A DNA stretch of 64,000 nucleotides from Aromatoleum anaerobium (GTDB lineage Bacteria > Pseudomonadota > Gammaproteobacteria > Burkholderiales > Rhodocyclaceae): the NCBI RefSeq assembly GCF_012910705.2, contig NZ_WTVG02000039.1, forward strand, positions 186,001 to 250,000, written 5' to 3'. This document shows, one piece after another, positions 52,028-60,784 of the stretch. Every line of letters starts with the position of its first letter. The stretch's first letter is position 1. Position numbers and translations under genes: made by a program. The notes under the pieces are model-generated. The model did not search any database and was not told the DNA's origin. It was given only the letters and a program-made list of their open reading frames with translations.

Positions 52028-52672
52028 ATGTCGGACTTTCACGACCAGCATCCTCCGCCGCCCTCCCGAACCGGGATCGGCATCCCTCGTACCGCAAGCT
52101 TTGATCCAGCCGCGTTCGAACGGGCCGTCGATGACCTGTTGCGGGCGTGCGGCGTTGCGCCGGACGCCGTACATACCGGGAAAACCGCGACCCGCGTACG
52201 CGAACTCTGGCAACGCCGGTTGCTCGGCGGCTACGATATGGACCCGGCCGAGGCGCTCGGCGACGGTTTCGCCGATGATCGGACCGACATGGTGGTGATA
52301 CGCGGCATCGCCGTGCATGGCGTGTGCCCGCACCACCTCGTGCCGTTCCGCGGCGTCGCCCACGTCGCCTACCTGCCCGGCGGTCGGCTGCACGGCTTCG
52401 GACGTATTGCGCGCCTCGTCGACGCGATCGGGCACCGCTTCACTTATCAGGAATGGATGACGCGGGACATCGCCGATGCGCTGCTGCGGCACGGCCATGC
52501 GCGGGGAGCCGCCTGCATCGTCGAGGCCGAGCAGCTGTGCCTGCTGCTCGGCGAGGACCGCCGCGGCGACGAACGGGTCGTGACACAGGCGTTCGCCGGC
52601 GAATTCGAGACGCGCGAGCACCTGCGCGGCGAATTCCTGCACGCGATCTCGGGCCGCGCCCCCGGGCGCTGA
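52028..52672 (+). CDS. GTP cyclohydrolase I family protein, divergent
   Basis: A 214-residue homologue of FolE, which makes dihydroneopterin triphosphate for folate. The zinc ligands are kept: C100 and H103 in 'CPHHLVPFRG', and C171 in 'AEQLCLLLG'. Two active-site features differ from E. coli FolE: the catalytic His two residues before the last Cys is Gln169, and the substrate-binding 'LSK' segment is 'FGR' ('LHGFGRIARLVDAI'). Another FolE may therefore do the standard reaction, or this protein uses another substrate. ATG 52028 is chosen because the upstream frame is non-conserved. Confidence 0.85.
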   Translation: MSDFHDQHPPPPSRTGIGIPRTASFDPAAFERAVDDLLRACGVAPDAVHTGKTATRVRELWQRRLLGGYDMDPAEALGDGFADDRTDMVVIRGIAVHGVCPHHLVPFRGVAHVAYLPGGRLHGFGRIARLVDAIGHRFTYQEWMTRDIADALLRHGHARGAACIVEAEQLCLLLGEDRRGDERVVTQAFAGEFETREHLRGEFLHAISGRAPGR

Positions 52673-52697
52673 AGCGACGAGGCGATGCCCGGGCGGG

Positions 52698-53027
52698 TCA
52701 GTGCACGGTGAAATCCGGCGTGCGCCGGGGGCCGACATCGAGCATCGTGACTTCGCTGCCGAGCAGCATCACCGAACCGCGCTGCCGGTCGTCGCCGGAA
52801 GCGGAAAACTCGAAGTCATAGACGCGCCGCAGCCGCAGGCGGCCGTCCGCATCGCGGGCCAGCCGGAGCGCGCGGATCGACACCGTCTCGTCGAGGAACT
52901 GCACCCCTTCGCGCCGGCACGCGCTGCGCGCCGCCTGTACGCCCAGTTCGCGCACCTTGATGCTGTCGAGCCAGAACCAGCCGAGCAGGCACAACAGAAT
53001 CAGGGCGGCGAGTTCGAAAGAGGACAT
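52698..53027 (-). CDS. DUF3301 family small membrane protein
   Basis: A 109-residue protein with an N-terminal membrane helix ('LAALILLCLLGWFWLDSI') and a cytoplasmic domain including 'VRELGVQAARSACRREGVQF' and 'LRRVYDFEFSASGDDRQRGS', which is the DUF3301 pattern. Function unknown. It is 38 bp downstream of the phosphate transporter gene on the same strand. Confidence 0.82.
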   Translation of the reverse strand: MSSFELAALILLCLLGWFWLDSIKVRELGVQAARSACRREGVQFLDETVSIRALRLARDADGRLRLRRVYDFEFSASGDDRQRGSVMLLGSEVTMLDVGPRRTPDFTVH

Positions 53028-53065
53028 GGCGGGATAGTGATGACGGCACCGGTGCGACGCGCCGG

Positions 53066-54649
53066 TCAGTCGAGCATCATGCCCCGCATCATGAAGAACA
53101 GGATCGCCGCCATCACCGCCGACGCGGGGACGGTGATCACCCAGGCGGCGGCGATGCGCATCAGCTGCGAGCGCTTGACCAGCTCCTTGCGATACACCTT
53201 GCGCAGGCCCTTGCGCTCCATTTTCGAGAAGTGGGCCGGATCGAGATGCTGCTTGGCCTTGGCCTTCAGTTCGCGCAACATCTGGCCCTTCTCGTCGATC
53301 GGCGCGACTTCGAATCTGGCGAGGAACGCATCGATGGCGGCCTGGTCGCCTTCCGGGTGATGCGCCTTGATGTCGGCGACCATGCGCGCGTAGTTGCTCT
53401 TCAGGTACTCGCGCAGGAATCCCACGCCGAACACGCCGCCCACCGCGATGTGCGTCGAACTCACCGGCAGCCCGAGCTGACTGGCGATGATCACCGTGAT
53501 CGTCGCCGACATCGCGATGCAGTACGCGCGCATCTGGTCGAGCTCGGTGATTTCCGAGCCGACGGTCTTGATGACTTTCGGACCGAACAGCGCGAGACCG
53601 ACCGAGATCCCCAGCGCCCCCATCAACATCACCCACAGCGGAATCGGCGCCGAGCGCGAAATCTCGGTCGCCCCGGCGGAGAGGACGTCGACGATCGCCG
53701 CGAGCGGACCGACCGCGTTCGCGACGTCGTTCGAACCATGGGCGAAGCTCAACAGCGCAGCGGCGAAGATCAGCGGCGCAGTGAAGAGCCGGTTCACACT
53801 CTGCTTCGAGTTCCCGATCGACTGCGCGCGGCGGGCGACGATCGGCCGGACCAGGAACAGCACTGCAACGGCAAAGCCGAAGCCGGTCAGCACGGCGGTC
53901 AGGAAATCGACCTTCCAGACCCGGTTCAATCCTTTCAGCAGCAAATAGGTTCCGAACGTCCATGCCATCAAGGCGACCAGGTACGGCACCATGCGGGTGG
54001 CCGCTGCGACCATGTCGTGCTGGTACGTGATGCTGCGCTTGATCAGGTAGAGAAACGCCGCCGCGACGATTCCGCCCATCAGCGGCGAGACCACCCAGCT
54101 GACGACGATCCGGCCCACCTCCTCCCAGTTGGCGATCCCCATCCCGCTCGCCGCGATGCCGGCGCCGAGCACGGCACCGACGATCGAGTGGGTCGTCGAC
54201 ACCGGCGCACCGACCGCGGTCGCAATGTTGAGCCACAGCGCGCCGGCGAGCAGCGCCGACATCATGACCCAGACGAAAGTGTCCGGATCCGGAATCCTGG
54301 CCGGGTCGATGATTCCGCTGCGTATCGTATTGACGACCTCGCCACCGGCAATCAGCGCGCCGGCCGCCTCGAAGATCGCTGCGATCACGAGCGCGCCGCC
54401 CAGCGTCAGCGCCTTCGACCCGACTGCCGGCCCGACGTTGTTCGCCACGTCGTTGGCGCCGATGTTCATCGCCATGTAGCAGCCGATCGCCGCTGCCGCG
54501 ACCAGCATGACGCTGCCCTCGCCCTGCCCGATCATCGCGGCGTACAGCATTGCGCCGACGATGAAAATCAGGCCTGTTCCGAGACGAAAGAGTTCCGCCC
54601 GGCCTTTCCGGGTCGCCCGCTCGATCTCGCTGATGTGCTGAAGCTCCAC
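53066..54649 (-). CDS. Inorganic phosphate transporter, PiT family
   Basis: A 527-residue inner-membrane phosphate carrier of the PiT family. The two family repeats are clear: 'GANDVANNVGPAVGSKAL' and 'HGSNDVANAVGPLAA', each followed by membrane segments. A long cytoplasmic loop (about 400-475) separates the last two helices. The start is GTG 54649. Neighbours do not include a pap/phoU-type regulator. Metal-phosphate/H+ symport is known for the family. Confidence 0.93.
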   Translation of the reverse strand: MELQHISEIERATRKGRAELFRLGTGLIFIVGAMLYAAMIGQGEGSVMLVAAAAIGCYMAMNIGANDVANNVGPAVGSKALTLGGALVIAAIFEAAGALIAGGEVVNTIRSGIIDPARIPDPDTFVWVMMSALLAGALWLNIATAVGAPVSTTHSIVGAVLGAGIAASGMGIANWEEVGRIVVSWVVSPLMGGIVAAAFLYLIKRSITYQHDMVAAATRMVPYLVALMAWTFGTYLLLKGLNRVWKVDFLTAVLTGFGFAVAVLFLVRPIVARRAQSIGNSKQSVNRLFTAPLIFAAALLSFAHGSNDVANAVGPLAAIVDVLSAGATEISRSAPIPLWVMLMGALGISVGLALFGPKVIKTVGSEITELDQMRAYCIAMSATITVIIASQLGLPVSSTHIAVGGVFGVGFLREYLKSNYARMVADIKAHHPEGDQAAIDAFLARFEVAPIDEKGQMLRELKAKAKQHLDPAHFSKMERKGLRKVYRKELVKRSQLMRIAAAWVITVPASAVMAAILFFMMRGMMLD

Positions 54650-54738
54650 GTGCTCTATTCCGTAATCAAAAGGACCGGTATTGTTTCAGAAATGGTGCGA
54701 TGCCCCAATTGCGGCGCGCAGGATCTGCATCGCAAAGG

Positions 54739-55095
54739 TCACAGTTTGTCGTATTTATCCGAACGTCCGCGCGCCTTGTCGGCGGGATAACGCCCCGCGT
54801 TGAGCGCCAGCTTGCGCTGTGCCGCCTCGCTGAGGTCGATATCGAGGACGTCCGCGAGCCGGACCAGATACAGCAGCACGTCCGCCAGTTCGAGCGCCAC
54901 TTCGGCACGCCGCTCTTCGGACAGATTCGCCGACTCATCGGCGCTGAGCCACTGGAAATGCTCGATCACCTCCCCGGCCTCCCCGGCCAGCGCCATCGCG
55001 AGGTTTTTCGGCGTATGGAAGCGCTCCCAGTCGCGCTCGGCCGCAAAGGCCCGCAGCGCGTCGCGCAGCGCGAGCAGCTTGTCGCGTTCGTTCAT
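54739..55095 (-). CDS. MazG-like nucleotide pyrophosphohydrolase
   Basis: A 118-residue all-helical pyrophosphohydrolase of the MazG/dCTPase (RS21-C6) type. Metal-binding motifs are 'EAGEVIEHFQW' (E-x2-E pattern) and 'LELADVLLYLVRLAD' (E-x2-D). Such enzymes remove non-canonical dNTPs such as modified dCTP. It overlaps rlmJ by 4 bp, so the two are co-translated. Confidence 0.9.
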   Translation of the reverse strand: MNERDKLLALRDALRAFAAERDWERFHTPKNLAMALAGEAGEVIEHFQWLSADESANLSEERRAEVALELADVLLYLVRLADVLDIDLSEAAQRKLALNAGRYPADKARGRSDKYDKL

Positions 55096-55937
55096 TCGAT
55101 GTGGTGCTCCAGATCGAATCTCCCCTCGCCGTCTTCCCCCAGCACGCCCGCGAGCCACGGCATCACTGCCTCCAGCGTCTGCGGCAGCACCCAGGGGGGA
55201 TTGACGACATACAGCCCGCTGCCGAACATGCCGAAGCCGTCGCGCGGCGGTTTTTTCACCGCGAGGCGCACGTCGAGCCAGTTTTCGGCGCCGAGGTCCG
55301 CGAGGCGTTCAGGCAACTGGCGTGCCTCGGTACGCGCGAGCAGCGGATACCAGACGGCGTAGGTTCCGGCGGGGAAGCGCTTGATCGCGTCGGCCAGCGT
55401 ATCGACGGCGCGGCGGTAATCCTCCTTGACCTCGTACGGCGGATCGATCAGCACGACAACACGACGCGACGGCGGCGGCAGCAGGCCGCGCAATGCCGAA
55501 AAACCGTCCGCCTTGCGCACCTGGACGCGCTGGACGTCGCGCGCGAACGTCTGCCCGAGCAGCGCGACATCGGCTGGATGCAGTTCGAACAGCCGCATGC
55601 GGTCCTGTTCGCGCAACTGCGTCATCGCCAGGGCCGGCGAACCGGGATAGAAGGTCAGCCGGCCGTGCGGGTTGAACTGGGCCAGCGCATCGAGATAGGG
55701 GCGCATTGCCTCCGGCAGATCGTCCCGCTGCCACAGCCGGCCGATTCCGCCCGCGAATTCGGCGTTCTTCCCCGCCTGCTCGCTGTCGAGCGCATAGCAG
55801 CCGGCGCCCGCGTGCGTATCGACATACCACCAGGGTTTCTCCTTGCGGTTGAAGTAGCGCAGGAGTTCGATCAGCACAAAGTGCTTGAGAACGTCGGCGT
55901 GATTGCCGGCATGAAAGGCGTGGCGGTAACTGAGCAT
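55092..55937 (-). CDS. rlmJ: 23S rRNA (adenine-N6)-methyltransferase RlmJ
   Basis: A 281-residue methyltransferase that in E. coli methylates A2030 of 23S rRNA. Family start 'MLSYRHAFHAGNHADVLKH', 'DTHAGAGCYALDSEQA' (SAM motif), catalytic 'LIDPPYEVKEDY' and 'GMFGSGLYVVNPPW' are all present. I used ATG 55937 rather than 55979 because the family begins there. It is followed by the MazG-like gene. Confidence 0.93.
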   Translation of the reverse strand: MLSYRHAFHAGNHADVLKHFVLIELLRYFNRKEKPWWYVDTHAGAGCYALDSEQAGKNAEFAGGIGRLWQRDDLPEAMRPYLDALAQFNPHGRLTFYPGSPALAMTQLREQDRMRLFELHPADVALLGQTFARDVQRVQVRKADGFSALRGLLPPPSRRVVVLIDPPYEVKEDYRRAVDTLADAIKRFPAGTYAVWYPLLARTEARQLPERLADLGAENWLDVRLAVKKPPRDGFGMFGSGLYVVNPPWVLPQTLEAVMPWLAGVLGEDGEGRFDLEHHIE

Positions 55938-56036
55938 GAAGACGGCGCTATCTGACTGAGCGGCGAATGCTAACACCACCTGTTATCATTGCGCCCTGCC
56001 GGCGTTCGGACGACCGGCCCCGATGGAGAATGAAGA

Positions 56037-56579
56037 ATGGCGATATACGCCCTCGGCGAACGCGTTCCCGATTTTGGCGAAGGCTGCTGGGTTGCAGACA
56101 ACGCAACGGTAATCGGCCAGGTCCACACCGGCCGCAATGTGAGCATCTGGTACAACGTCGTGATCCGCGGCGACAACGACCCGATCGTGATCGGCGACAA
56201 CACGAACATCCAGGACGGCTCGATCCTGCACAACGACGACGGCGTGCCGCTGACGATCGGCTCGAACGTCACTGTCGGCCACATGGCGATGCTGCACGGC
56301 TGCACGGTCGGCGACGGCTCGCTGATCGGCATCAACGCGGTCGTGCTCAACCATGCCGTGATCGGCAAGAACTGCATCGTCGGCGCGAATGCGCTGATCC
56401 CGGAAGGCAAAGTGATTCCCGACCGCTCGCTCGTCGTCGGCTCGCCGGGGCGCATCATCCGCGAACTGTCGGACGAGGACATCGCCGGGCTGCACACGAA
56501 CGCGGCGAACTACGTTGCCAATGCACAGATGTATGCGGCGGAGTCGCGCCACATCAATCCGTTGAAATCGGTGAAGTAA
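56037..56579 (+). CDS. Gamma-carbonic anhydrase family protein (YrdA type)
   Basis: A 180-residue left-handed beta-helix protein that forms trimers. Hexapeptide repeats fill residues about 20-135 ('VIGQVHTGRNVSIWYNVVIR', 'IGDNTNIQDGSILHND'). Three histidines fit the zinc site: H65, H82 and H87. Homologues interconvert CO2 and bicarbonate or are of uncertain activity. It is divergent from rlmJ. Confidence 0.9.
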   Translation: MAIYALGERVPDFGEGCWVADNATVIGQVHTGRNVSIWYNVVIRGDNDPIVIGDNTNIQDGSILHNDDGVPLTIGSNVTVGHMAMLHGCTVGDGSLIGINAVVLNHAVIGKNCIVGANALIPEGKVIPDRSLVVGSPGRIIRELSDEDIAGLHTNAANYVANAQMYAAESRHINPLKSVK

Positions 56580-56843
56580 CGTCCTCATTGCAACACTCGT
56601 CGCGTGCGTGGGTCCGCCATACCCGCACGCGAATCGGACCGCCAGTCCGGGCGTCGTCGCACCGTCAGATTTCCGGCTGGGCAGGAAAGCATCGTGCCCT
56701 CCCATATCCGGCGGATACTTACAAGACATTACACGTCCGGGCCCCCCGGGGTAGAAAACGGTCTATACACTGCGCGCCTGTGCGCTTCCGCCCCTGGCGC
56801 GAAATCGACGTCACCTCCATTCCATCCGATTGCGGCTACGCCC

Positions 56844-57551
56844 ATGGCACATCGCGCAACCCGACACTTCCTCGCCCTGCCGCTCGCGCTCGTCATGTTC
56901 GCCGCTTCACCCTCCGCCACCGCCCATGCCGAACGAGTCGTCCCGACGGTTGACCTCTCGGCCGACGCCAGCCGGGCGGCGCCGAACGACATGGCGGTTG
57001 CCAGCCTGTATTTCGAAGCGGACGGCGCGGATCCCGCACCGCTGGCAAGACAGGTCAATGCGGTGATCGCGTCGGCTCTCGAACAGGCGCGCCTTTACCC
57101 CGCGGTCAAGGCCAGGAGTTCCGGCACCAGCACTTTTCCGGTCTATGGCAAGGAGGGCCGGAAGATCGAAGGCTGGAGGATGCGCTCCGAAATCCAGCTC
57201 GAGAGCCGCGACCTGCCGGCGCTGTCCGAACTGCTCGGCAAGCTCCAGGCGAAGCTCGCCCTGTCCGGCCTCGTGATGCAACCGGCGCCCGAAACACGCA
57301 GAAGCGTCGCCGATCTCGCGGCAGGCGATGCGATCCGGGCTTTCCAGGCACGTGCCGACGCGGTCGCCGCGACGCTCGGCAAGCCGTATCGCATCCGCCA
57401 CCTGTCGATCGGCTATGGCGGTGAATCGCCGCCGATCCGGCCGATGATGAAAACCACAGCATTCGCCGCAGAGGCCGCACCCGTTGCGATCGAAGCGGGT
57501 GAAAGCGAAATTGCCGTGACGGTCAGCGGCACGATAGAACTGAGCGAGTAA
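56844..57551 (+). CDS. SIMPL domain (DUF541) periplasmic protein
   Basis: A 235-residue protein with a Sec signal ('FLALPLALVMFAASPSATA', about 1-28) and a DUF541/SIMPL domain. Typical elements are 'VIASALEQARLYPAVKARSS', 'GWRMRSEIQLESRDL' and 'AIRAFQARADAVAATLGKPY'. SIMPL proteins are periplasmic and form oligomers of unknown role. ATG 56844 leads directly into the signal. It is followed after 10 bp by a MliC-like gene. Confidence 0.85.
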   Translation: MAHRATRHFLALPLALVMFAASPSATAHAERVVPTVDLSADASRAAPNDMAVASLYFEADGADPAPLARQVNAVIASALEQARLYPAVKARSSGTSTFPVYGKEGRKIEGWRMRSEIQLESRDLPALSELLGKLQAKLALSGLVMQPAPETRRSVADLAAGDAIRAFQARADAVAATLGKPYRIRHLSIGYGGESPPIRPMMKTTAFAAEAAPVAIEAGESEIAVTVSGTIELSE

Positions 57552-57561
57552 GCCGAACCCC

Positions 57562-57915
57562 ATGACGAACGTCCCGCGCCCCGGCGCAGCAAACCTGAAA
57601 ATCCGCGTCGCATTGCTGGTCGCATTGAGCGGCGCTACCGGCATGCTCGCGAGCACCGCCTATACCCGCGACGCCTCGCGCGTCGTCGGCTACGCCTGTC
57701 CCGGCGGCGAGCGCTTCACCGTCGAATACCTCCGCGACCACATCCGCCTGCGCACCGGGGCGGGCATCTTCGCGCTGGCCGTTCAGCCGGTGGGGTCGGG
57801 CGAAAAATATTCCGACGGCCACACGGTATTTCGCCTGCAGGGAGCGGAAGCGCGGCTCGAACGTCCGGGCCTGGCGACCAGCGCCGATTGCAGGGCACAG
57901 GATCAGCGCCTCTGA
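57562..57915 (+). CDS. MliC-like (C-type lysozyme inhibitor domain) protein
   Basis: A 117-residue exported protein with an N-terminal hydrophobic signal/anchor (about 14-34). The MliC core follows: 'VVGYACPGGERFTVEYLRDH', 'VGSGEKYSDGHTVFRLQGAE' and a second Cys in 'SADCRAQ', the pair forming the disulfide. Characterised MliC proteins protect peptidoglycan from C-type lysozyme. It probably shares a transcript with the SIMPL gene. Confidence 0.8.
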   Translation: MTNVPRPGAANLKIRVALLVALSGATGMLASTAYTRDASRVVGYACPGGERFTVEYLRDHIRLRTGAGIFALAVQPVGSGEKYSDGHTVFRLQGAEARLERPGLATSADCRAQDQRL

Positions 57916-57924
57916 GCGCCCCCA

Positions 57925-58001
57925 GGAAACGGCTTTGCCGTTTCCGCCCCCCAAGGGGACAAGAAAACTTGGGGCGGCCCAGGGCGGCCCGGCGTTTTCT
58001 T
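57925..58001. repeat. Compound palindromic intergenic repeat, terminator-like
   Basis: It starts with a perfect hairpin GGAAACGGC-TTT-GCCGTTTCC (57925-57945) and continues into nested inverted repeats: CCCCAAG/CTTGGGG and AAGAAAAC/GTTTTCTT (57961-57968 and 57994-58001). I know similar short GC-rich units between genes in related betaproteobacteria. It may terminate the SIMPL-MliC transcript. Confidence 0.6.
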
Positions 58002-58194
58002 GAAAGCGCGTCGCGAGCACCGCTCCACCGCGATGCGATGCTCAAGCGACTGATCTTCGGAATCGGCGGTCTGCAGAACCGCTTTTTTCGGTGCGAACAG
58101 GCCGCGATTGGAATATCTTTAACGTGAAAGAGCCCACATCCGAGACGAGCGCGCGCCTGACCGCTGAAGGTCATGGGGTGGAAGGGCGGGTGAA

Positions 58195-59415
58195 TCAGGC
58201 GGCTGCGCGAATGAAGCCGAAGCGAGTCAGCGCCTTGATCCAGCGTGGAGCGTTGCGTTGAACGGAAAGCGCCTCATAGTCGGTGGCTGAATCCCGGTAG
58301 TGTTCGCCACGTTTGAGCATGAAGTAGATGGTGCGCAGAATCTTGTGTGCCAAGGCGACGATGGCGCGTTTGTGGCCGCGGCGAACGATGAGCGACTGGA
58401 ACTTCGACTGCAAGGCCGATTTGGTGCGGCTGGCGGCATGAGCGAACTCGCAGAGCAGGCGTCGGACATAGAGGTTGCCCTTGCGAACGCGTCCGGATTT
58501 GCGCTTGCCCGCCGACTCATTGTTGCCCGGGCAGATGCCGACCCAGGACGTCAGCCGATCCGCGCAGCCGAATGCCTCCATATCGGTGCCAATTTCCACC
58601 AGCAGCATGGCTGCGCCGATCAGATCGACGCCGGGCAGGGTTTGCAGCAAGGCGAGCGCGTTTCGTTCGTCCTGCAGTCCATCCAGAAGTCGCGCATCGA
58701 AGCGCGCAATGCGCGCCTCGATCTCCTCGACATGGTGCATCAGTTCATCGAGCACGAAGCGATGGCTGTCGGTCAGTTCCCCTTGCAAGGCATCGAAGAT
58801 TTCCTCGCGACTGGCCTTGAGTCGCCGACTGGCGAACTTCAGCACCTCGTTCGGCGAGTGCCCTTCGATGATGGCCTTGACCATGGCGCGTGCCGACTGA
58901 CCATGCAGATCGCTCACCACCACGCCCAGGCGGATGCCGCCGTCGGTCAGCACCTTGTGCAGGCGGTTCTTCTCGGAGGCCAGCAGACCCACCAGTTTCT
59001 GCCGCTGCCGCGAAATCAGACGCAACTCACGCAGCCGTGCCGGCGGCACGAACGAACCGCGCAGCAATCCGGCACGCGAGAGCGTCGCCAACCATTGCGC
59101 ATCGCCGACATCGGTCTTGCGTCCGGGAACATTCTTGACGTGCCGGGCATTGACCACTTGCCCACGGATGCCCACCGCTTCCAGTGCGGCATACGGGCTC
59201 TTCCAGTAGATGCCGGTGCTCTCCATCACCACCTGATCGGGAGCAAGCGATGCCGCCCAGTCGGCCAGTGCGCGCCGATCGCGTTTGAACGCACCGAATT
59301 GCCGCTGTTCGATACGCGTCGTGCCGTCGGCCTCTTCGAGGATCGCGCAGGCCGTAATTTGCGCCTGATGCACATCCAGTCCGATGACTCGTTTGTGTAG
59401 CGCTACCAGTTCCAT
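58195..59415 (-). CDS. IS110-family transposase (DEDD recombinase)
   Basis: A 406-residue transposase with an N-terminal RuvC-like DEDD domain ('KRVIGLDVHQAQITAC', 'PDQVVMESTGIYWKSPY', 'KNVPGRKTDVGDAQWLA') and a C-terminal Transposase_20 domain ('LLQTLPGVDLIGAAMLLVEI', 'CPGNNESAGKRKSGRVRKGN') that carries the conserved serine. The gene is intact. Members of this family use a guide (bridge) RNA encoded in the element to choose the target. Confidence 0.95.
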   Translation of the reverse strand: MELVALHKRVIGLDVHQAQITACAILEEADGTTRIEQRQFGAFKRDRRALADWAASLAPDQVVMESTGIYWKSPYAALEAVGIRGQVVNARHVKNVPGRKTDVGDAQWLATLSRAGLLRGSFVPPARLRELRLISRQRQKLVGLLASEKNRLHKVLTDGGIRLGVVVSDLHGQSARAMVKAIIEGHSPNEVLKFASRRLKASREEIFDALQGELTDSHRFVLDELMHHVEEIEARIARFDARLLDGLQDERNALALLQTLPGVDLIGAAMLLVEIGTDMEAFGCADRLTSWVGICPGNNESAGKRKSGRVRKGNLYVRRLLCEFAHAASRTKSALQSKFQSLIVRRGHKRAIVALAHKILRTIYFMLKRGEHYRDSATDYEALSVQRNAPRWIKALTRFGFIRAAA

Positions 59416-59605
59416 GCCATCTCCCGTCGAATTACACTCAACAGTGGAAGGGGGCGGGTGCCAGAACTGAAAGTGCCTGAAGGCGACAAGTCGCCGACGG
59501 CCTGTTTAACGTGCGCTCTCTATGGAAGCAATCCGGGGTACGAGTCAGTTCGGCGGGTCACGTTAGCTTGCGGGGTCGAGCCGCCAAAAAATTGCGCGAC
59601 CTCTT
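59416..59605 (-). ncRNA. Candidate bridge/guide RNA region of the IS110 element
   Basis: The non-coding region just upstream of the transposase is about 190 bp long, where IS110 elements encode their bridge RNA. It holds a perfect hairpin GGCGAC-AA-GTCGCC (59482-59495) and other short inverted repeats, and no credible reading frame. I cannot fold it or match its loops to the flanks here, so this is a location-based call. Confidence 0.35.
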
Positions 59606-59695
59606 CCCGCCTCCTTCCACCCCGAATTCTCTTTCATCATCAGGGGTGGCGGCCATCGCAATCACCGTTAGCCAGACCGGTCACGGGTTCCCATC

Positions 59696-60229
59696 ATGCC
59701 AACTCGCCTACCGGCTCCGGTCGGACTCGCCGCGATCGCGATCGCGGCCGCACTGCTCGCCGCCTGCAGCGGCCTTCCCACCGCCACGCCGTCCGCTCCG
59801 GTATCCGGCCGCGAGGACGGCAGTTATTTCTCGCTCGACGACCCCCTCCATTCGCAGGAGATGGTGATCTTCGCCCTCGGCCTGCTCGACACCGGTTACC
59901 GCTTCGGCGGCCGCAACCCGGAAGCCGGGCTCGATTGCAGCGGCATGGTGAGCTACATCGTCGAGCAGATCAGCGGGCGCCGCCTGCCCCACAATGCGGC
60001 GCAGATCGCGCAACTCACCCGCCCGATTCCCATCCCCTCCTTGCAGGCCGGGGATCTCGTATTCTTCAACACGCGCAACCAGCGACACTCCCATATGGGC
60101 ATTTATCTGGGCGACGGCCGATTCGTCCATGCTCCGTCGAGCCGCGGGCGTATCCGTATCGAATTACTGGAAAATCCGTATTTCAAAAGCCGGATAGATG
60201 GCGCCCGCAGTCTCCTTGCGGCAAACTGA
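59696..60229 (+). CDS. NlpC/P60 family lipoprotein, putative peptidoglycan hydrolase
   Basis: A 177-residue lipoprotein with lipobox 'LLAACSG' and a C-terminal NlpC/P60 domain. The catalytic Cys is in 'LDCSGMVSYI', the catalytic His in 'HSHMGIYLGDGRFVHAPS'. These enzymes cut peptide stems of peptidoglycan. The start at 59696 has no clear ribosome site, but no better one keeps the signal. The IS110 element lies directly upstream and may affect its expression. Confidence 0.9.
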   Translation: MPTRLPAPVGLAAIAIAAALLAACSGLPTATPSAPVSGREDGSYFSLDDPLHSQEMVIFALGLLDTGYRFGGRNPEAGLDCSGMVSYIVEQISGRRLPHNAAQIAQLTRPIPIPSLQAGDLVFFNTRNQRHSHMGIYLGDGRFVHAPSSRGRIRIELLENPYFKSRIDGARSLLAAN

Positions 60230-60324
60230 GCTCCCCGGACGCGATGGCGGACGGGCATTGCACAAATCGGGCCGCGAGCCCGGCACAAGAACGTGATGGT
60301 CCACATTGACACGGAGGACGCCAC

Positions 60325-60756
60325 ATGCCGAGACGCAGAATTCGCGACGTAATCGAACACCAGAGCATACTCACCGCACCACGCGACATATCGGTGCGGG
60401 AAGCGACGCGCCGGATGGCGCAAGCCGGGGTCGGCGCCATCATGATCACCGACGCGGAACGGCTGGTCGGCATCTTCACCGAGCGCGACGCCCTCGTTCG
60501 CGTGCTCGCAGCGGGCCTGGACGCCGAGTCGGTGCGGCTCGACCAGGTGATGACAGCCAGTCCGCAAACGGCCATGCCCGACATTCCGCTGGGGCACGCC
60601 TTGCACATGATGTACGACGGCGGCTTCCGCCACATCCCGATCGTTGACAACGGACGGCCGATCGGCATGGTTTCCGCGCGCGACGCGCTCGGCCAAGAGT
60701 TGGTCGCGTTCGAAGTCGAGCTTGAGCGGCGCGACGCGATCACCGACCTGCTCTAA
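60325..60756 (+). CDS. CBS-domain pair protein
   Basis: A 143-residue cytoplasmic protein that is just two CBS domains ('SVREATRRMAQAGVGAIMIT', 'FTERDALVRVLAAGLD', 'ALHMMYDGGFRHIPIVDNGR'). Such stand-alone pairs usually sense adenosine nucleotides and control a partner protein. ATG 60325 follows GGAGG. No partner can be named from the neighbours. Confidence 0.88.
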   Translation: MPRRRIRDVIEHQSILTAPRDISVREATRRMAQAGVGAIMITDAERLVGIFTERDALVRVLAAGLDAESVRLDQVMTASPQTAMPDIPLGHALHMMYDGGFRHIPIVDNGRPIGMVSARDALGQELVAFEVELERRDAITDLL

Positions 60757-60784
60757 GCTCTTCGCTCCGGGTGTGTGGCGGGCA

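Larger units (their letters stand above)
58172..59625 (-). mobile_element. IS110-family insertion sequence (ends approximate)
   Basis: One complete IS110-type transposase gene with a non-coding stretch of about 200 bp upstream and little downstream, the layout of IS110 elements. The motif GGGGTGGAAGGG-CGGG occurs near the downstream end (58175-58190) and, inverted and with one or two changes, at 59606-59623, so these may mark the ends. A direct copy also lies at 59445-59460. IS110 elements have no clear inverted repeats or target duplication, so the exact boundaries need a comparison with an uninterrupted site. Confidence 0.6.
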
